Shown here: positions 7,839 through 16,500 of the stretch, in pieces
Numbering within the stretch: the first letter of the stretch is position 1
Layout: every line of letters begins with the position of its first letter
NCBI RefSeq assembly: GCF_019599145.1
Contig: NZ_CP080647.1
Location: 8,246,001 to 8,310,000 of the forward strand
DNA: 64,000 nucleotides
Source of the DNA: Streptomyces akebiae
GTDB taxonomy: Bacteria > Actinomycetota > Actinomycetes > Streptomycetales > Streptomycetaceae
Direction of reading: 5' to 3'
Notes under the pieces: model-generated
Seen by the model: the letters and a program-made list of their open reading frames with translations, nothing else
The model's database searches: none
Told to the model about the DNA's origin: nothing
Translations under genes and position numbers: made by a program

Positions 7839-8915
7839 TCACTCGTACTCCGTGCCGCCCTTGCGGGTCAGATACGCCGGGCTGACCGCCTTGGCGACGG
7901 CCCGCCCGCCGGTCACCGGGCTGTACCGCTCGGTGGCCGACCGGATCACGACGCCCTCGCGCAGGTGCAGTTCGCGCCCGGAGACCGTCTCCCGACCGCT
8001 CGCCACCTCCAGGACGCGGTCGATGGCGTACGGACCCTCGTACAGCCGTGGCACCAGCGGCAGTTCACCGTCGAGCAGGTCGGACAGCTCCGCGGAGTCC
8101 AGCCAGCGGACCCGGCCGTCGATGTCCGCGGACACGTCGAACACGGCGTACCCGAGGGTGTCGCGGCGGCCGTCCGCGCCGTACGTCAGGTCCTGCACCC
8201 CGGCGCCGTAGACCTCGCCGAAGATCCCGACCCGGCGCGCGCCGAGCCGCTCGGCGAGCCGGGCGGCGACCTCGCCCACCCGGTGGCCGCGGACGGCACG
8301 CCAGTACAGATTGCGCGGATCCTCCTTCAGGGCGAGGGACTTCGACCCGAAGCCCTTCGAGGAGACCTGGATCCGGCCGTCCCCGGTGGCGTACGTGACC
8401 AGGCAGGCCGTGCCGTGCAGCTTCTCCGTCAGGACGACCGGCTCGCCGGGCGTGAAGATGCCGGGGTGGCGCTGGATGTTCTCGATGTCGACCCAGGGCA
8501 GCAGATCCGGCGCCGACTCGACCTCCCCGCTCATCGTGGGCGGGATCGCCGGCACCCATTTGACGATGCCGAGCCGCTCCGCGAAATCCGTGCCGTCGGC
8601 GACGGCGGCCGTGAGATCGACGTCCGCGAGGGCCCGTGGGCGGCAGACGATGCCCTGCGACAGCTCGCCCCGCAGCCGAACCGCCTTCACACGGTCCGCG
8701 TTGCCGCCCGCCAGCCGTCCGGTGAGCCCCAGCTCCTCGATCAGCGGGGCGGGGAGCACGGACTGCTCCGGGATGTAGACGGCGGTGTCACCGGTGCGGT
8801 ACGCCCCCTTCGCCACGACCGCGCGGTACAGGCCCACCTGGGCCAGTTCGAGCGCGTCGGCGTTCGGGTGCTCGTGGATCGTCAGCACTTCGGCGGTGAC
8901 ACGCAGCGTCGACAT
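7839..8915 (-). CDS. ATP-dependent RNA ligase, Rnl5-like
   Basis: A 358-residue nucleotidyltransferase. An N-terminal OB-like region (residues 1-110) precedes the ligase domain, the order seen in Deinococcus and Naegleria type RNA ligases. Motif I is TEKLHGT with the AMP-acceptor K165. The Ia-like motif is SSKGFGSKSL, motif III is VGIFGEVYG, motif IV is REGVVIRS (E320) and motif V is AVAKAVS (K342). All active-site motifs are intact, so it should seal or repair nicked RNA using ATP. No end-healing kinase/phosphatase, RtcB or toxin lies beside it. The physiological substrate is unknown. Confidence 0.85.
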   Translation of the reverse strand: MSTLRVTAEVLTIHEHPNADALELAQVGLYRAVVAKGAYRTGDTAVYIPEQSVLPAPLIEELGLTGRLAGGNADRVKAVRLRGELSQGIVCRPRALADVDLTAAVADGTDFAERLGIVKWVPAIPPTMSGEVESAPDLLPWVDIENIQRHPGIFTPGEPVVLTEKLHGTACLVTYATGDGRIQVSSKGFGSKSLALKEDPRNLYWRAVRGHRVGEVAARLAERLGARRVGIFGEVYGAGVQDLTYGADGRRDTLGYAVFDVSADIDGRVRWLDSAELSDLLDGELPLVPRLYEGPYAIDRVLEVASGRETVSGRELHLREGVVIRSATERYSPVTGGRAVAKAVSPAYLTRKGGTEYE

Positions 8916-9148
8916 CGGCCTCTCCTCGGTCCGGGGTCCCTCAGGGCTGTCTCATCGCCCCCAACTGTCCGGACGGGAAAGGGGTGGAGCGACCGGATTT
9001 CGGACTGGTAAGAGGGCGCGCGCCCGGTGCTTTCCGGTCCCACGCCGCAACCGCTTTCACCGAAACTGTGTCATGGACACGGAGGGGTGGCGCGGTGCGT
9101 CCCCCGGCAGAGGGCAGGGTAAGGACACAGCAAGGGCAAGGAGCGCCG

Positions 9149-9670
9149 ATGAGCGTCGTCATCTGTTCGCTGAAGTGGGAGAAGGCCCACTCCGGGACGC
9201 AGCGGATCAGCTACGACTCGGACGGCTACCACCTGGTGCGCTTCCCGTACGAGGCGACCGAGGAGTCGTACGACCCCTGGAAGATGCACGACCCGGCGGG
9301 CGGCGGGGGCACCCCCTCGAAGTTCCCCGACCCGCGCTCCGGGCTGATCTGGCCCAGTCACGACGGCTGGGGCGTGCTGTCGGCCATGGTGTTCTGGGAG
9401 GCCGACGCCAGGACGCTGGAGTACCGCACCCGCTTCGTGCGCGATCCCCTGAACCTGACGAAGAAGAAGTACGACTCCACGGGCACGACGGACAGCGTGA
9501 GCACCCGGGGCGGCCAGTACCGGACCTGCGTGTGGCAGATGTTCGTGCACAAGGGCATGCCGCTGGGCCTGAAGATATCCGCGCGTGGGGCGGGGGACGT
9601 CAAACGGGCCACGGCGATCACCCTCGCCGAGTTCAAGCTCGCCATCCACACGGACGTCAAAAGACCGTAG
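9149..9670 (+). CDS. Conserved hypothetical protein
   Basis: A 173-residue soluble protein, starting MSVVICSLKWEKAHSG at an ATG preceded by AAGGAG at 9138-9143. There is no signal peptide, membrane segment or motif I recognise. Its aromatic and charged composition (DGYHLVRFPYEATEESYDPW; TCVWQMFVHKGMPLGLKI) looks like a single folded domain, possibly all-beta. It is monocistronic: a hairpin terminator follows at 9709-9738. No function is proposed. Confidence 0.65.
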   Translation: MSVVICSLKWEKAHSGTQRISYDSDGYHLVRFPYEATEESYDPWKMHDPAGGGGTPSKFPDPRSGLIWPSHDGWGVLSAMVFWEADARTLEYRTRFVRDPLNLTKKKYDSTGTTDSVSTRGGQYRTCVWQMFVHKGMPLGLKISARGAGDVKRATAITLAEFKLAIHTDVKRP

Positions 9671-9708
9671 TCGTCACCCCGTTCCGGAGCGTCGTACACG
9701 CACATACA

Positions 9709-9738
9709 CGGGGGTGCGGCATCCCCGGCGCACCCCCG
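9709..9738. terminator. Bidirectional hairpin
   Basis: A 10-bp perfect stem (CGGGGGTGCG at 9709-9718, complement 9729-9738) lies between two convergent unknown genes. Confidence 0.6.
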
Positions 9739-9743
9739 CCGCG

Positions 9744-10346
9744 CTAGGCCGAGACCAGCAGCCGTCCGCGCCTGGACTCCGCCAGGGCCTCGGGCGTGAG
9801 CACCGGTCGGGGCACCACGATTCCGCACTCCGTACAGACCGGGCCCGAGGACGGTTCATGGGCCAGGTCGTACATCCAGACGAGGCGCTCGCCCTCGCAC
9901 ACCGGGCAGGTCGAGCCCGGTTCGCGCTCCAGCGCGGCGATGAGCCGGCGCAACACCTCCGCCAGGGGTTCCCGGGGATGGACCTTCGGGTCGTCGCACC
10001 ACGCGACGCCGAAACCGCCCCAGGTCAGCCGGTGCCAGTCGTCGACACTGCCCGGCCTGCGCAGACCGTCGTGCTTCTCCTTCTTGCGGCGCTGCGCGAA
10101 CTGCACCTCGTAGTCGAGCCAGACGGAGCGGGCCTCCTCCAACTCGTCCAGTGCGGCCACGAGCCGCGCTGGATCGGGGTCGCGGTCCTCGGGACCGAAC
10201 CCGGCCCGGGAGCACAAGTGGTCCCAGGTCGCCCGATGCCCGTAGGGGGCGAAACGCTCAAGGCACTTGCGCAGCGAATAACGCCGCAGCGCCAGGTCGC
10301 ACCTCGGATCTCGCACCTGTCTTGCCAGACTCCGGAAACCGGCCAT
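9744..10346 (-). CDS. Conserved hypothetical protein with C-terminal zinc ribbon
   Basis: A 200-residue protein. The first 130 residues are helical and charged. The C-terminal part has two CxxC knuckles, STCPVCEGERLVWMYDLAHE and GPVCTECGIVV, likely binding one zinc ion. The start MAGFRSLARQVRDPRCDL is at 10346. There is no recognised enzyme motif. It may bind nucleic acid or a protein partner, but that is a guess from the zinc ribbon. Confidence 0.65.
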   Translation of the reverse strand: MAGFRSLARQVRDPRCDLALRRYSLRKCLERFAPYGHRATWDHLCSRAGFGPEDRDPDPARLVAALDELEEARSVWLDYEVQFAQRRKKEKHDGLRRPGSVDDWHRLTWGGFGVAWCDDPKVHPREPLAEVLRRLIAALEREPGSTCPVCEGERLVWMYDLAHEPSSGPVCTECGIVVPRPVLTPEALAESRRGRLLVSA

Positions 10347-10714
10347 CGCCCTGCACCTCCGTCACACCTGCACCTGTACTTCGGTCACTTCGGCGTCGTC
10401 GTCGGGACGTCGCCGAATAGACGTATCGACACGCGATTCGGCTCCATCCGATTTCCGATGACCTCCATAAGTCGTCTGCTGAGCCGTTCACGGACCGTTC
10501 CTGCCTACGTCTGACTGCCTCTGACTTCTCGTGGTGCTTCTTCTTGCGCTTGTTGTTGTGCTTCCTCTTGGGCTTACGACTACTTCTGAGTACCTGTTCA
10601 CGCTGTCAGCCACCTGTCCGTCGACGGTGCTCCCAAAAACGTGACGCATGTTCATCTTCAAAGTCGGGGATACCGGCGGTAACATCCGGCCCACCCCCGT
10701 CAGGAGGAGCTGCC
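10347..10714. other. Non-coding stretch with an AT-richer core
   Basis: I see no gene here. Bases 10490-10660 are clearly lower in GC than the rest of the window, with a pyrimidine-rich run on the plus strand (TTCTTCTTGCGCTTGTTGTT). The segment ends in the strong ribosome binding site AGGAGGAG (10702-10709) of the acylase gene. It probably contains that gene's promoter and leader. Confidence 0.5.
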
Positions 10715-13528
10715 ATGCCCTGGCGCACCCCACGCACCTCACGAACCGCACCCGACGGACTGAGAACTCCCCACAGATTCCCGGAGTTCCTCAAGGCCGC
10801 CTCCATATGCGCACTCGTTGCCGGTCTTTTGTCGCCTCTTTCCCCGGCTTCCCCGGCGGCGGCCGCCGACACCGACGCCGTGCAGGCGGCAGCCGTGACC
10901 GACCACTGCGGCGGACAGTGCTCCGACATCCTGCCGCCCGGTCAGAACGGCAACGCCACCCTCGCCCAGATCCTCCTCAACCAGGGGTTCGGCTCCATGC
11001 CGGAGAACGCGAGCAACCAGCTCGGCCCCTACAACAACCTGGCCACCGGCTACCCGGGCCTCACCAACTCCACGATCAACACCTTCTTCAACGACGCCTC
11101 CTTCGGCGTCGCCTCCGACCAGGTCGCCTCCACCCTGAAGCCGGCCGGCCGCACCGACGTCACGATCGTCCGCGACAAGAAGACCGGTGTGCCGCACATC
11201 ACGGGCACCACCCGCTACGGCACGGAGTTCGGCGCGGGCTACGCCGCCGCACAGGACCGGCTGTGGCTGATGGACGTCTTCCGGCACGTCGGCCGCGGCA
11301 AGCTGACCCCGTTCGCGGGCGGCGCCGCCTCCAACCAAGGCCTGGAACAGGAGTTCTGGCGCCACGCTCCCTACACCGAGGCCGACCTCCAGGCCCAGAT
11401 CGACAAGGCGGTGGCCGCCAACGGTGAGCGCGGGCAGCTGGCCCTCGCCGACGTCAACGCCTACGTCGCCGGCATCAACGCCTACATCGACGCCTCCGAC
11501 AGCGGCCGTTACTTCCCCGGCGAGTACGTCCTGACCGGCCACAAGGACTCCGTCACCAACGCCGGCACCATCGAGAAGTTCAAGCCCACCGACCTGGTCG
11601 CCCTGGCCTCCGTCATCGGCGCCCTCTTCGGCTCCGGGGGCGGCGGCGAGGTCAACAACGCCCTCTCCCTGCTGGCCGCCCAGGAGAAGTACGGCGTCAC
11701 CGAGGGCACCAAGGTCTGGGAGTCCTTCCGCGAGCGCAACGACCCCGAGGCCGCCCTCACCGTCCACGACGGCAGCTTCCCGTACGCCACCAAGCCCGCG
11801 AACCCGCAGGGCATGGCCCTCCCCGACGACGGCACGGTGGCCGAGGAACCCCTCGTGTACGACCGCACGGGCAGCGCGGCCACGACGGCCTCCACCAGCC
11901 TCTCCGCCGCGGCCACGGACAGCGCCCTCAGCTCCGCCCGGCGCGGCATGTCCAACGCCCTCGTCGTCAGCGGCGAGCACACCGCGAGCGGGCGTCCCGT
12001 CGCGGTCTTCGGGCCGCAGACCGGGTACTTCGCCCCGCAGTTGCTCATGCTCCAGGAGATCCAGGGCCCGGGCATCAGCGCCCGCGGCGCCTCCTTCGCC
12101 GGCCTGAGCATGTACGTCGAGCTGGGCCGCGGCCAGGACTACGCCTGGAGCGCCACCACCTCCGGCCAGGACATCATCGACGCGTACGCGGTCGAGCTGT
12201 GCCAGGACGACGTCCACTACCTGTACCACGGCACCTGCACGGCCATGGAGAAGATCGAGCAGACCAACGCCTGGAAGCCCACCACCGCCGACTCCACGCC
12301 GGCCGGCTCCTACCGCATGCAGGTCTGGCGCACCAAGTACGGCCCCGTGACCCACCGCGCCACGGTCGACGGCAAGAAGGTCGCCTACACCACCCTGCGC
12401 TCCTCGTACCTGAACGAGGCCGAGTCGATCATCGGCTTCCAGATGCTGAACGACCCGGACTACGTCAAGGGCCCGGAGACCTTCCAGAAGGCCGTCCAGA
12501 ACATCAACTACACCTTCAACTGGTTCTACGCCGACTCCACCCACACCGCGTACTACAACAGCGGCGACAACCCGGTGCGCCCCGCCGACGTCGACCCCGA
12601 GTTCCCGGCCTGGGCCCGGTCCGCGTACGAGTGGCGGGGCTGGAACCCGACCACCAACACCGCCGACTACACCCCGCCCGCCCAGCACCCCAACTCCATC
12701 GACCAGGACTACTACATCTCCTGGAACAACAAGCAGGCCGCCGACTACACCACCGCCCCCTGGGGCAACGGCTCCGTCCACCGCGGCAACCTCCTCGACG
12801 ACCGGGTCAAACGCCTGGTCGCCGCGGGCGGCGTCACCCGGGCCTCGCTGACGAAGGCCATGGCCGAGGCGGGCCTCGCCGACCTGCGGGCCGAGGACGT
12901 CGTCCCCGACCTGCTCAAGGTCATCAACAGCAGCACGGTCACGGACACCGCGGCCGCCGCAGCGGTCACCAAGCTCCAGACCTGGGTCACGTCCGGCTCG
13001 AAACGCACGGAGACCTCCGCCGGTTCGAAGACCTACGCCAACGCCGAGGCGATCCGCATCCTGGACGCCTGGTGGCCCCTGCTGGTGAAGGCCGAGTTCG
13101 AACCCGGCCTCGGCACCGACCTGTACACCGCCATCACCGCCAATCTGCCCATCGACGAGTCCCCGTCCGCCGCGCACGGCCCGACCGGCTCCCACGCCGG
13201 CAGTTCCTTCCAGTACGGCTGGTGGAGCTACGTCGACAAGGACATCCGCTCGGTGCTGGGCGAGACGGTGCGGGGCCCGCTGGCGAACCAGTACTGCGGC
13301 GGCGGCAGTCTCAGCGCCTGCCGCACCATCCTGATCAACACCCTCAAGGAGGCGGCGGGCAAGACCGCCGCGCAGGTCTACCCCGGCGACGCGTACTGCT
13401 CGGCGGGCGACCAGTGGTGCGCCGACTCGATCATCCAGCAGCCCCTGGGCGGTATCAAGCACAACAAGATCAGCTGGCAGAACCGGCCGACCTACCAGCA
13501 GGTCGTGGAGTTCACCTCACATCGGTGA
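10715..13528 (+). CDS. Secreted penicillin acylase family Ntn-hydrolase
   Basis: A 937-residue precursor with an N-terminal signal sequence (ICALVAGLLSPLSPASPAAAA). The alpha region is followed by a spacer and the self-cleavage site GM|SNALVVSGEHTASG, giving Ser413 as the new N-terminal nucleophile of the beta chain. Beta-chain motifs such as AVFGPQTGYFAPQ and YAWSATTSGQDIIDAY fit acylases of the S45 family. The length exceeds typical penicillin G acylase (about 850), as in aculeacin/AHL-acylase-like actinobacterial members. It likely deacylates lipopeptides, beta-lactams or N-acyl-homoserine lactones outside the cell; the substrate cannot be fixed. ATG 10715 follows AGGAGGAG. Confidence 0.88.
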   Translation: MPWRTPRTSRTAPDGLRTPHRFPEFLKAASICALVAGLLSPLSPASPAAAADTDAVQAAAVTDHCGGQCSDILPPGQNGNATLAQILLNQGFGSMPENASNQLGPYNNLATGYPGLTNSTINTFFNDASFGVASDQVASTLKPAGRTDVTIVRDKKTGVPHITGTTRYGTEFGAGYAAAQDRLWLMDVFRHVGRGKLTPFAGGAASNQGLEQEFWRHAPYTEADLQAQIDKAVAANGERGQLALADVNAYVAGINAYIDASDSGRYFPGEYVLTGHKDSVTNAGTIEKFKPTDLVALASVIGALFGSGGGGEVNNALSLLAAQEKYGVTEGTKVWESFRERNDPEAALTVHDGSFPYATKPANPQGMALPDDGTVAEEPLVYDRTGSAATTASTSLSAAATDSALSSARRGMSNALVVSGEHTASGRPVAVFGPQTGYFAPQLLMLQEIQGPGISARGASFAGLSMYVELGRGQDYAWSATTSGQDIIDAYAVELCQDDVHYLYHGTCTAMEKIEQTNAWKPTTADSTPAGSYRMQVWRTKYGPVTHRATVDGKKVAYTTLRSSYLNEAESIIGFQMLNDPDYVKGPETFQKAVQNINYTFNWFYADSTHTAYYNSGDNPVRPADVDPEFPAWARSAYEWRGWNPTTNTADYTPPAQHPNSIDQDYYISWNNKQAADYTTAPWGNGSVHRGNLLDDRVKRLVAAGGVTRASLTKAMAEAGLADLRAEDVVPDLLKVINSSTVTDTAAAAAVTKLQTWVTSGSKRTETSAGSKTYANAEAIRILDAWWPLLVKAEFEPGLGTDLYTAITANLPIDESPSAAHGPTGSHAGSSFQYGWWSYVDKDIRSVLGETVRGPLANQYCGGGSLSACRTILINTLKEAAGKTAAQVYPGDAYCSAGDQWCADSIIQQPLGGIKHNKISWQNRPTYQQVVEFTSHR

Positions 13529-13567
13529 GCACCGTCCTTCGCCGGTGAGCACCGGTGAACGCGTGAC

Positions 13568-13604
13568 GGCGGCGGGCCGGGATCAGGCGATACGGCCCGC
13601 CGCC
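13568..13604. terminator. Hairpin between convergent genes
   Basis: The 11-bp arms GGCGGCGGGCC (13568-13578) and GGCCCGCCGCC (13594-13604) run into the last codons of the hydrolase gene on the other strand. Confidence 0.5.
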
Positions 13605-14902
13605 AATACCACCCGGGCCAGCTCACGGTGGCAGATGTCGCTGTGGGCGCCGGAGGGTGCGCCGCCGCGCTTCACCACGGCCGAGGCGTCGACGTTCACG
13701 CACCCCGCTGCGGGCAGCCGGGCCTTGAGGGCGTCGGCCAGCTCGAACGACCGCGTGCCCTCGACCGCCTGCACCCCGCCGTAGCCGAGGGCGCCCCATT
13801 TCCTGCCCAGCAGGCTGTTCACGCTCAGGCCCAGCACCGTGCGCGCGTCGCCCGCCATCCGGGAGGCCAGCGGGTAGATCGTGCCGAGCGCCGAGTCGTG
13901 CCTGGAGTGGCAGCACACCAACGGGCCGTCGATCCGCTTGTGTTGACCGTTCAGCACGCCGCTCGCCCGGGTGTCGTGCGGCAGCCGGGCCGCGAACGCG
14001 TAGTGGGAGAAGGCGGCCTGGAGGAGCGTCACCGACTTCACGCACCGCACACCTTCCGGCAGCCCGCGCAGCGCGAACGACACCAGACGGGCGCCGAAGC
14101 TGTGCCCGACGAGGTGCACCCGCAGGTCCGGCGAGGTCCGCGCGAGCTGTCCGAGCAGTCGTCCGAGCCCTCGCTCGCCGACCGTCCCCGCCCGGCGCTT
14201 CATCGCGAAGTAGGTGGCCTGACGCAGAAGTTCGTGGGCGCCGTCCCACGCCTTGAGCGGGGCGACGGCGGCCCCGGTGGCCACCCCCGAGGTCTCGACC
14301 TCCGCCAGCGCCGCCGCGAAGTCCGCGCACACCGCCGCCGCGTCCCCGCACAGCATCCCGGGCGTGCCCTCCGGCACCCCTCCGACGACGGTGTCCGCCG
14401 TGAACGTGCCCTGCGGCCCCCGCGGATCCACCTCGACCAGCAGCCGGACGAGCCCTGCGAACTCCTCCAGCGAGGCACCCTCGTCCGGCCGTCGCTCCAA
14501 CAGCCGCGCGACCTGCTCGACGACGGTGGCGCGCTCGGGAAAGACCTGCGACAGCGCGTGCCGGGTGTTCTTGTCGAGCACGGGGCGGCCGGGCACGAGG
14601 GCCGGCACCGGCTTGAAGTCCGGGATCGGCTCGTCGGAGAAGCGCATCGAGGGCCACAGCACGCCGACGTAACCCAGCTTCGCGTTCGGCGCGAGCCCCG
14701 GGAACGGCGCGAAGAAGCGGCTGTAGAGCCCGGTCGCGCCGGACCGGTCGCTGTTCCAGCCGTGCGCGAAGACGACCAGATCCGCCACCGCGCGCTTCCC
14801 GACCCCGTCGAGCAGTCGGTCCCGTCGACCGGTGTCCACGTCCCCGTCCGCGTCGAAGGTCAGTTCCCAGTAGGGAGTCACGCTCATTCCCGGATCCGCC
14901 AT
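13583..14902 (-). CDS. Alpha/beta hydrolase fold protein
   Basis: A 439-residue protein without a signal peptide. It has the early strand VADLVVFAHGWNSDRSGATGLY and, about residue 275, the nucleophile elbow HLVGHSFGARLVSFALRGLP (G-H-S-F-G), so it is a serine hydrolase of the lipase/esterase type. A later region, GPLVCCHSRHDSALGTIYPLASRM, may hold the acid and ends near a late histidine. ATG 14902 follows AAGGGGG and gives MADPGMSVTPYWELTFD. The substrate is unknown. Confidence 0.75.
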   Translation of the reverse strand: MADPGMSVTPYWELTFDADGDVDTGRRDRLLDGVGKRAVADLVVFAHGWNSDRSGATGLYSRFFAPFPGLAPNAKLGYVGVLWPSMRFSDEPIPDFKPVPALVPGRPVLDKNTRHALSQVFPERATVVEQVARLLERRPDEGASLEEFAGLVRLLVEVDPRGPQGTFTADTVVGGVPEGTPGMLCGDAAAVCADFAAALAEVETSGVATGAAVAPLKAWDGAHELLRQATYFAMKRRAGTVGERGLGRLLGQLARTSPDLRVHLVGHSFGARLVSFALRGLPEGVRCVKSVTLLQAAFSHYAFAARLPHDTRASGVLNGQHKRIDGPLVCCHSRHDSALGTIYPLASRMAGDARTVLGLSVNSLLGRKWGALGYGGVQAVEGTRSFELADALKARLPAAGCVNVDASAVVKRGGAPSGAHSDICHRELARVVLAAGRIA

Positions 14903-15005
14903 GACGAGCCCCCTTCGGCCCCGTTGGTGGTGCGCTCGGGCGCATGGTCCTGCCAACGGCGAGAGATGGCCATACGTCACGTACGGCCCGGATCCGTGGT
15001 GCCGG

Positions 15006-16265
15006 CTAGCGGTACAGCAGATACTCCTCGCGCACCCTGCGGAACGCGGCCAGTTCCTCCTGCCATCCGGCCACGACCTCGTCCGTGTCCGCCCCCGCGT
15101 CGATCATCGTCCGCACCCGCGCCGAACCCGTCAGCTTGTCGATCCAGTTGTCCGGCCGCCAGGCGAAGCCGTTCCACACCTGCCTGGCGGTCACGAGCAG
15201 GCCGATCCCGGTGCGCACGGGGTCGTACGCGGCCCGGTCGTGGACATGGATCTGCACACCCCCGACCGTCTTCCCCTGGAACTTGGAGAACGTCGGCGCG
15301 AAGTACGCCTCCCTGAAGTGCGCGCCGGGCAGGCCGAGTCCGTTCGCGGCGGCCGCCCACCGCCGGTCGATCCCCTCCGCGCCGAGCAGCTCGAAGGGCC
15401 GCGTGGTGCCCCGCCCCTCCGACAGGTTCGTCCCCTCGAAGAGACACGTCCCGGAGTAGACGAGCGCGGTGTCCGGCGTCGGCATGTTCGGGCTCGGCGG
15501 CACCCACGGCAGCCCGGAGGCGTCGAAGAACCGCGACCGCTTCCACCCCGACATCAGCACGGTCTCCAGCGGCACCGGCGCGGTGAGGAACTCCCCGTTG
15601 AACAGGCGCGCCAGCTCCGCCACCGTCATCCCGTGCGCCTGCGCGATGGGCCGGCGCCCGACGAACGTCGCGAACTCCTCGTGCAGCACGGGCCCTTGGG
15701 CGCTGCGCCCGGTCACCGGGTTCGGCCGGTCCAGCACGACGAAGCGCTTCCCGGCCAGCTGTGCCGCCTCCATGCAGTCGTACAGCGTCCAGATGTACGT
15801 GTAGAAGCGGGCGCCCACGTCCTGGATGTCGAAGACGACCGTGTCCACGCCGGAGGCGGTGAAGATGTCCGCGAGGGGGCGCCCGCTCTTCTGGTACGTG
15901 TCGTGGACGGGCAGTCCCGTCGCCGGGTCGTCGTAACGGCCCTCGGAGCCGCCGGCCTGGGCGGTGCCGCGAAAGCCGTGCTCGGGCCCGAAGACGGCCC
16001 GGAGGTCCACGCGGTCGTCGGCGTGCATCACGTCGACGATGTGGCGGGCGTCGCGGGTGACACCGGTCGGGTTGGTGACGATGCCGACCTTCTGGCCGCC
16101 GAGGAGTTTGTAGCCGTCCCCGGCCAGACGCTCGAAGCCGGTGCGCAGCCCTTGGCGGGCTGTCTCGGCCGGGGGTGCGGAGGTGAGGCCGGCCGTGGCC
16201 GCGGTGGCCGCGGTGGCTGTGACCGCCGTGGAGGCGGCGAGGAAGGTGCGGCGGGAGAGGTGCAT
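15006..16265 (-). CDS. namZ: Secreted DUF1343 protein, NamZ-type exo-N-acetylmuramidase (GH171)
   Basis: A 419-residue precursor with a twin-arginine signal ([23 protein letters not shown]). The mature protein is a full DUF1343 domain: KVGIVTNPTGVTRDARHIVD, VFGPEHGFRG, DVGARFYTYIWTLYDCMEAA, and LSEGRGTTRPFELLGAEGID. The founding Bacillus member (YbbC/NamZ) releases N-acetylmuramic acid from the non-reducing end of peptidoglycan fragments (GH171). The role here is probably cell-wall recycling or scavenging. GGAGGTCACCCCC precedes ATG 16265. A LacI-type palindrome lies about 65 bp upstream. Confidence 0.88.
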   Translation of the reverse strand: MHLSRRTFLAASTAVTATAATAATAGLTSAPPAETARQGLRTGFERLAGDGYKLLGGQKVGIVTNPTGVTRDARHIVDVMHADDRVDLRAVFGPEHGFRGTAQAGGSEGRYDDPATGLPVHDTYQKSGRPLADIFTASGVDTVVFDIQDVGARFYTYIWTLYDCMEAAQLAGKRFVVLDRPNPVTGRSAQGPVLHEEFATFVGRRPIAQAHGMTVAELARLFNGEFLTAPVPLETVLMSGWKRSRFFDASGLPWVPPSPNMPTPDTALVYSGTCLFEGTNLSEGRGTTRPFELLGAEGIDRRWAAAANGLGLPGAHFREAYFAPTFSKFQGKTVGGVQIHVHDRAAYDPVRTGIGLLVTARQVWNGFAWRPDNWIDKLTGSARVRTMIDAGADTDEVVAGWQEELAAFRRVREEYLLYR

Positions 16266-16324
16266 GGGGGTGACCTCCGGGGCGCGGTCGCGGTCGCTGT
16301 CGGGGAAGCGGTGCTTGGGGAAAG

Positions 16325-16336
16325 CTAAGCGCTTCC
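16325..16336. promoter_or_regulatory. LacI-type operator-like palindrome
   Basis: CTAAGCGCTTCC carries the 8-bp palindrome AAGCGCTT; on the minus strand it reads GGAAGCGCTTAG, the general form of LacI-family sugar operators. It is 60-72 bp upstream of the muramidase start. Confidence 0.4.
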
Positions 16337-16368
16337 GCGGGTGGTTTGTCGTGTGCGGGATGGGTGTG

Positions 16369-16405
16369 GCTGGTCGCGCGGTTCCCCCGCCCCTGACGGG
16401 GCGGG
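16369..16405 (-). repeat. Dispersed intergenic element, copy D (inverted)
   Basis: On the minus strand this reads GGGGCGGGGGAACCGCGCGA followed by CCAGCC, the same element as copies A-C and E. It lies between the muramidase promoter and the SDR operator. Confidence 0.55.
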
Positions 16406-16429
16406 AGTGGGTGGTGCCCTTCCTCAAGG

Positions 16430-16447
16430 ACATACCGACCGGTTAGT
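16430..16447 (+). promoter_or_regulatory. TetR-type operator (site 2), SDR promoter
   Basis: ACATACCGACCGGTTAGT. The first 14 bases are identical to the site at 20548-20565 (minus strand), and 16 of 18 match site 1 at 462. It lies about 55 bp before the SDR start, where a repressor would block transcription. Confidence 0.6.
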
Positions 16448-16500
16448 CTGGCACTCTTGGTGGACTGATTCTTGATGTGCCGCGTCGAAGGAGACCGATC

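Noticed and set aside
10258..10620. Lys/Arg-rich reading frame on the minus strand through the AT-rich island
   Set aside because: It has no acceptable start codon after the upstream stop, no ribosome binding site and no recognisable domain.
10739..13462. 907-codon minus-strand frame opposite the penicillin acylase
   Set aside because: The sense strand encodes a complete Ntn-hydrolase; the antisense product is a Gly/Val/Asp-rich shadow.
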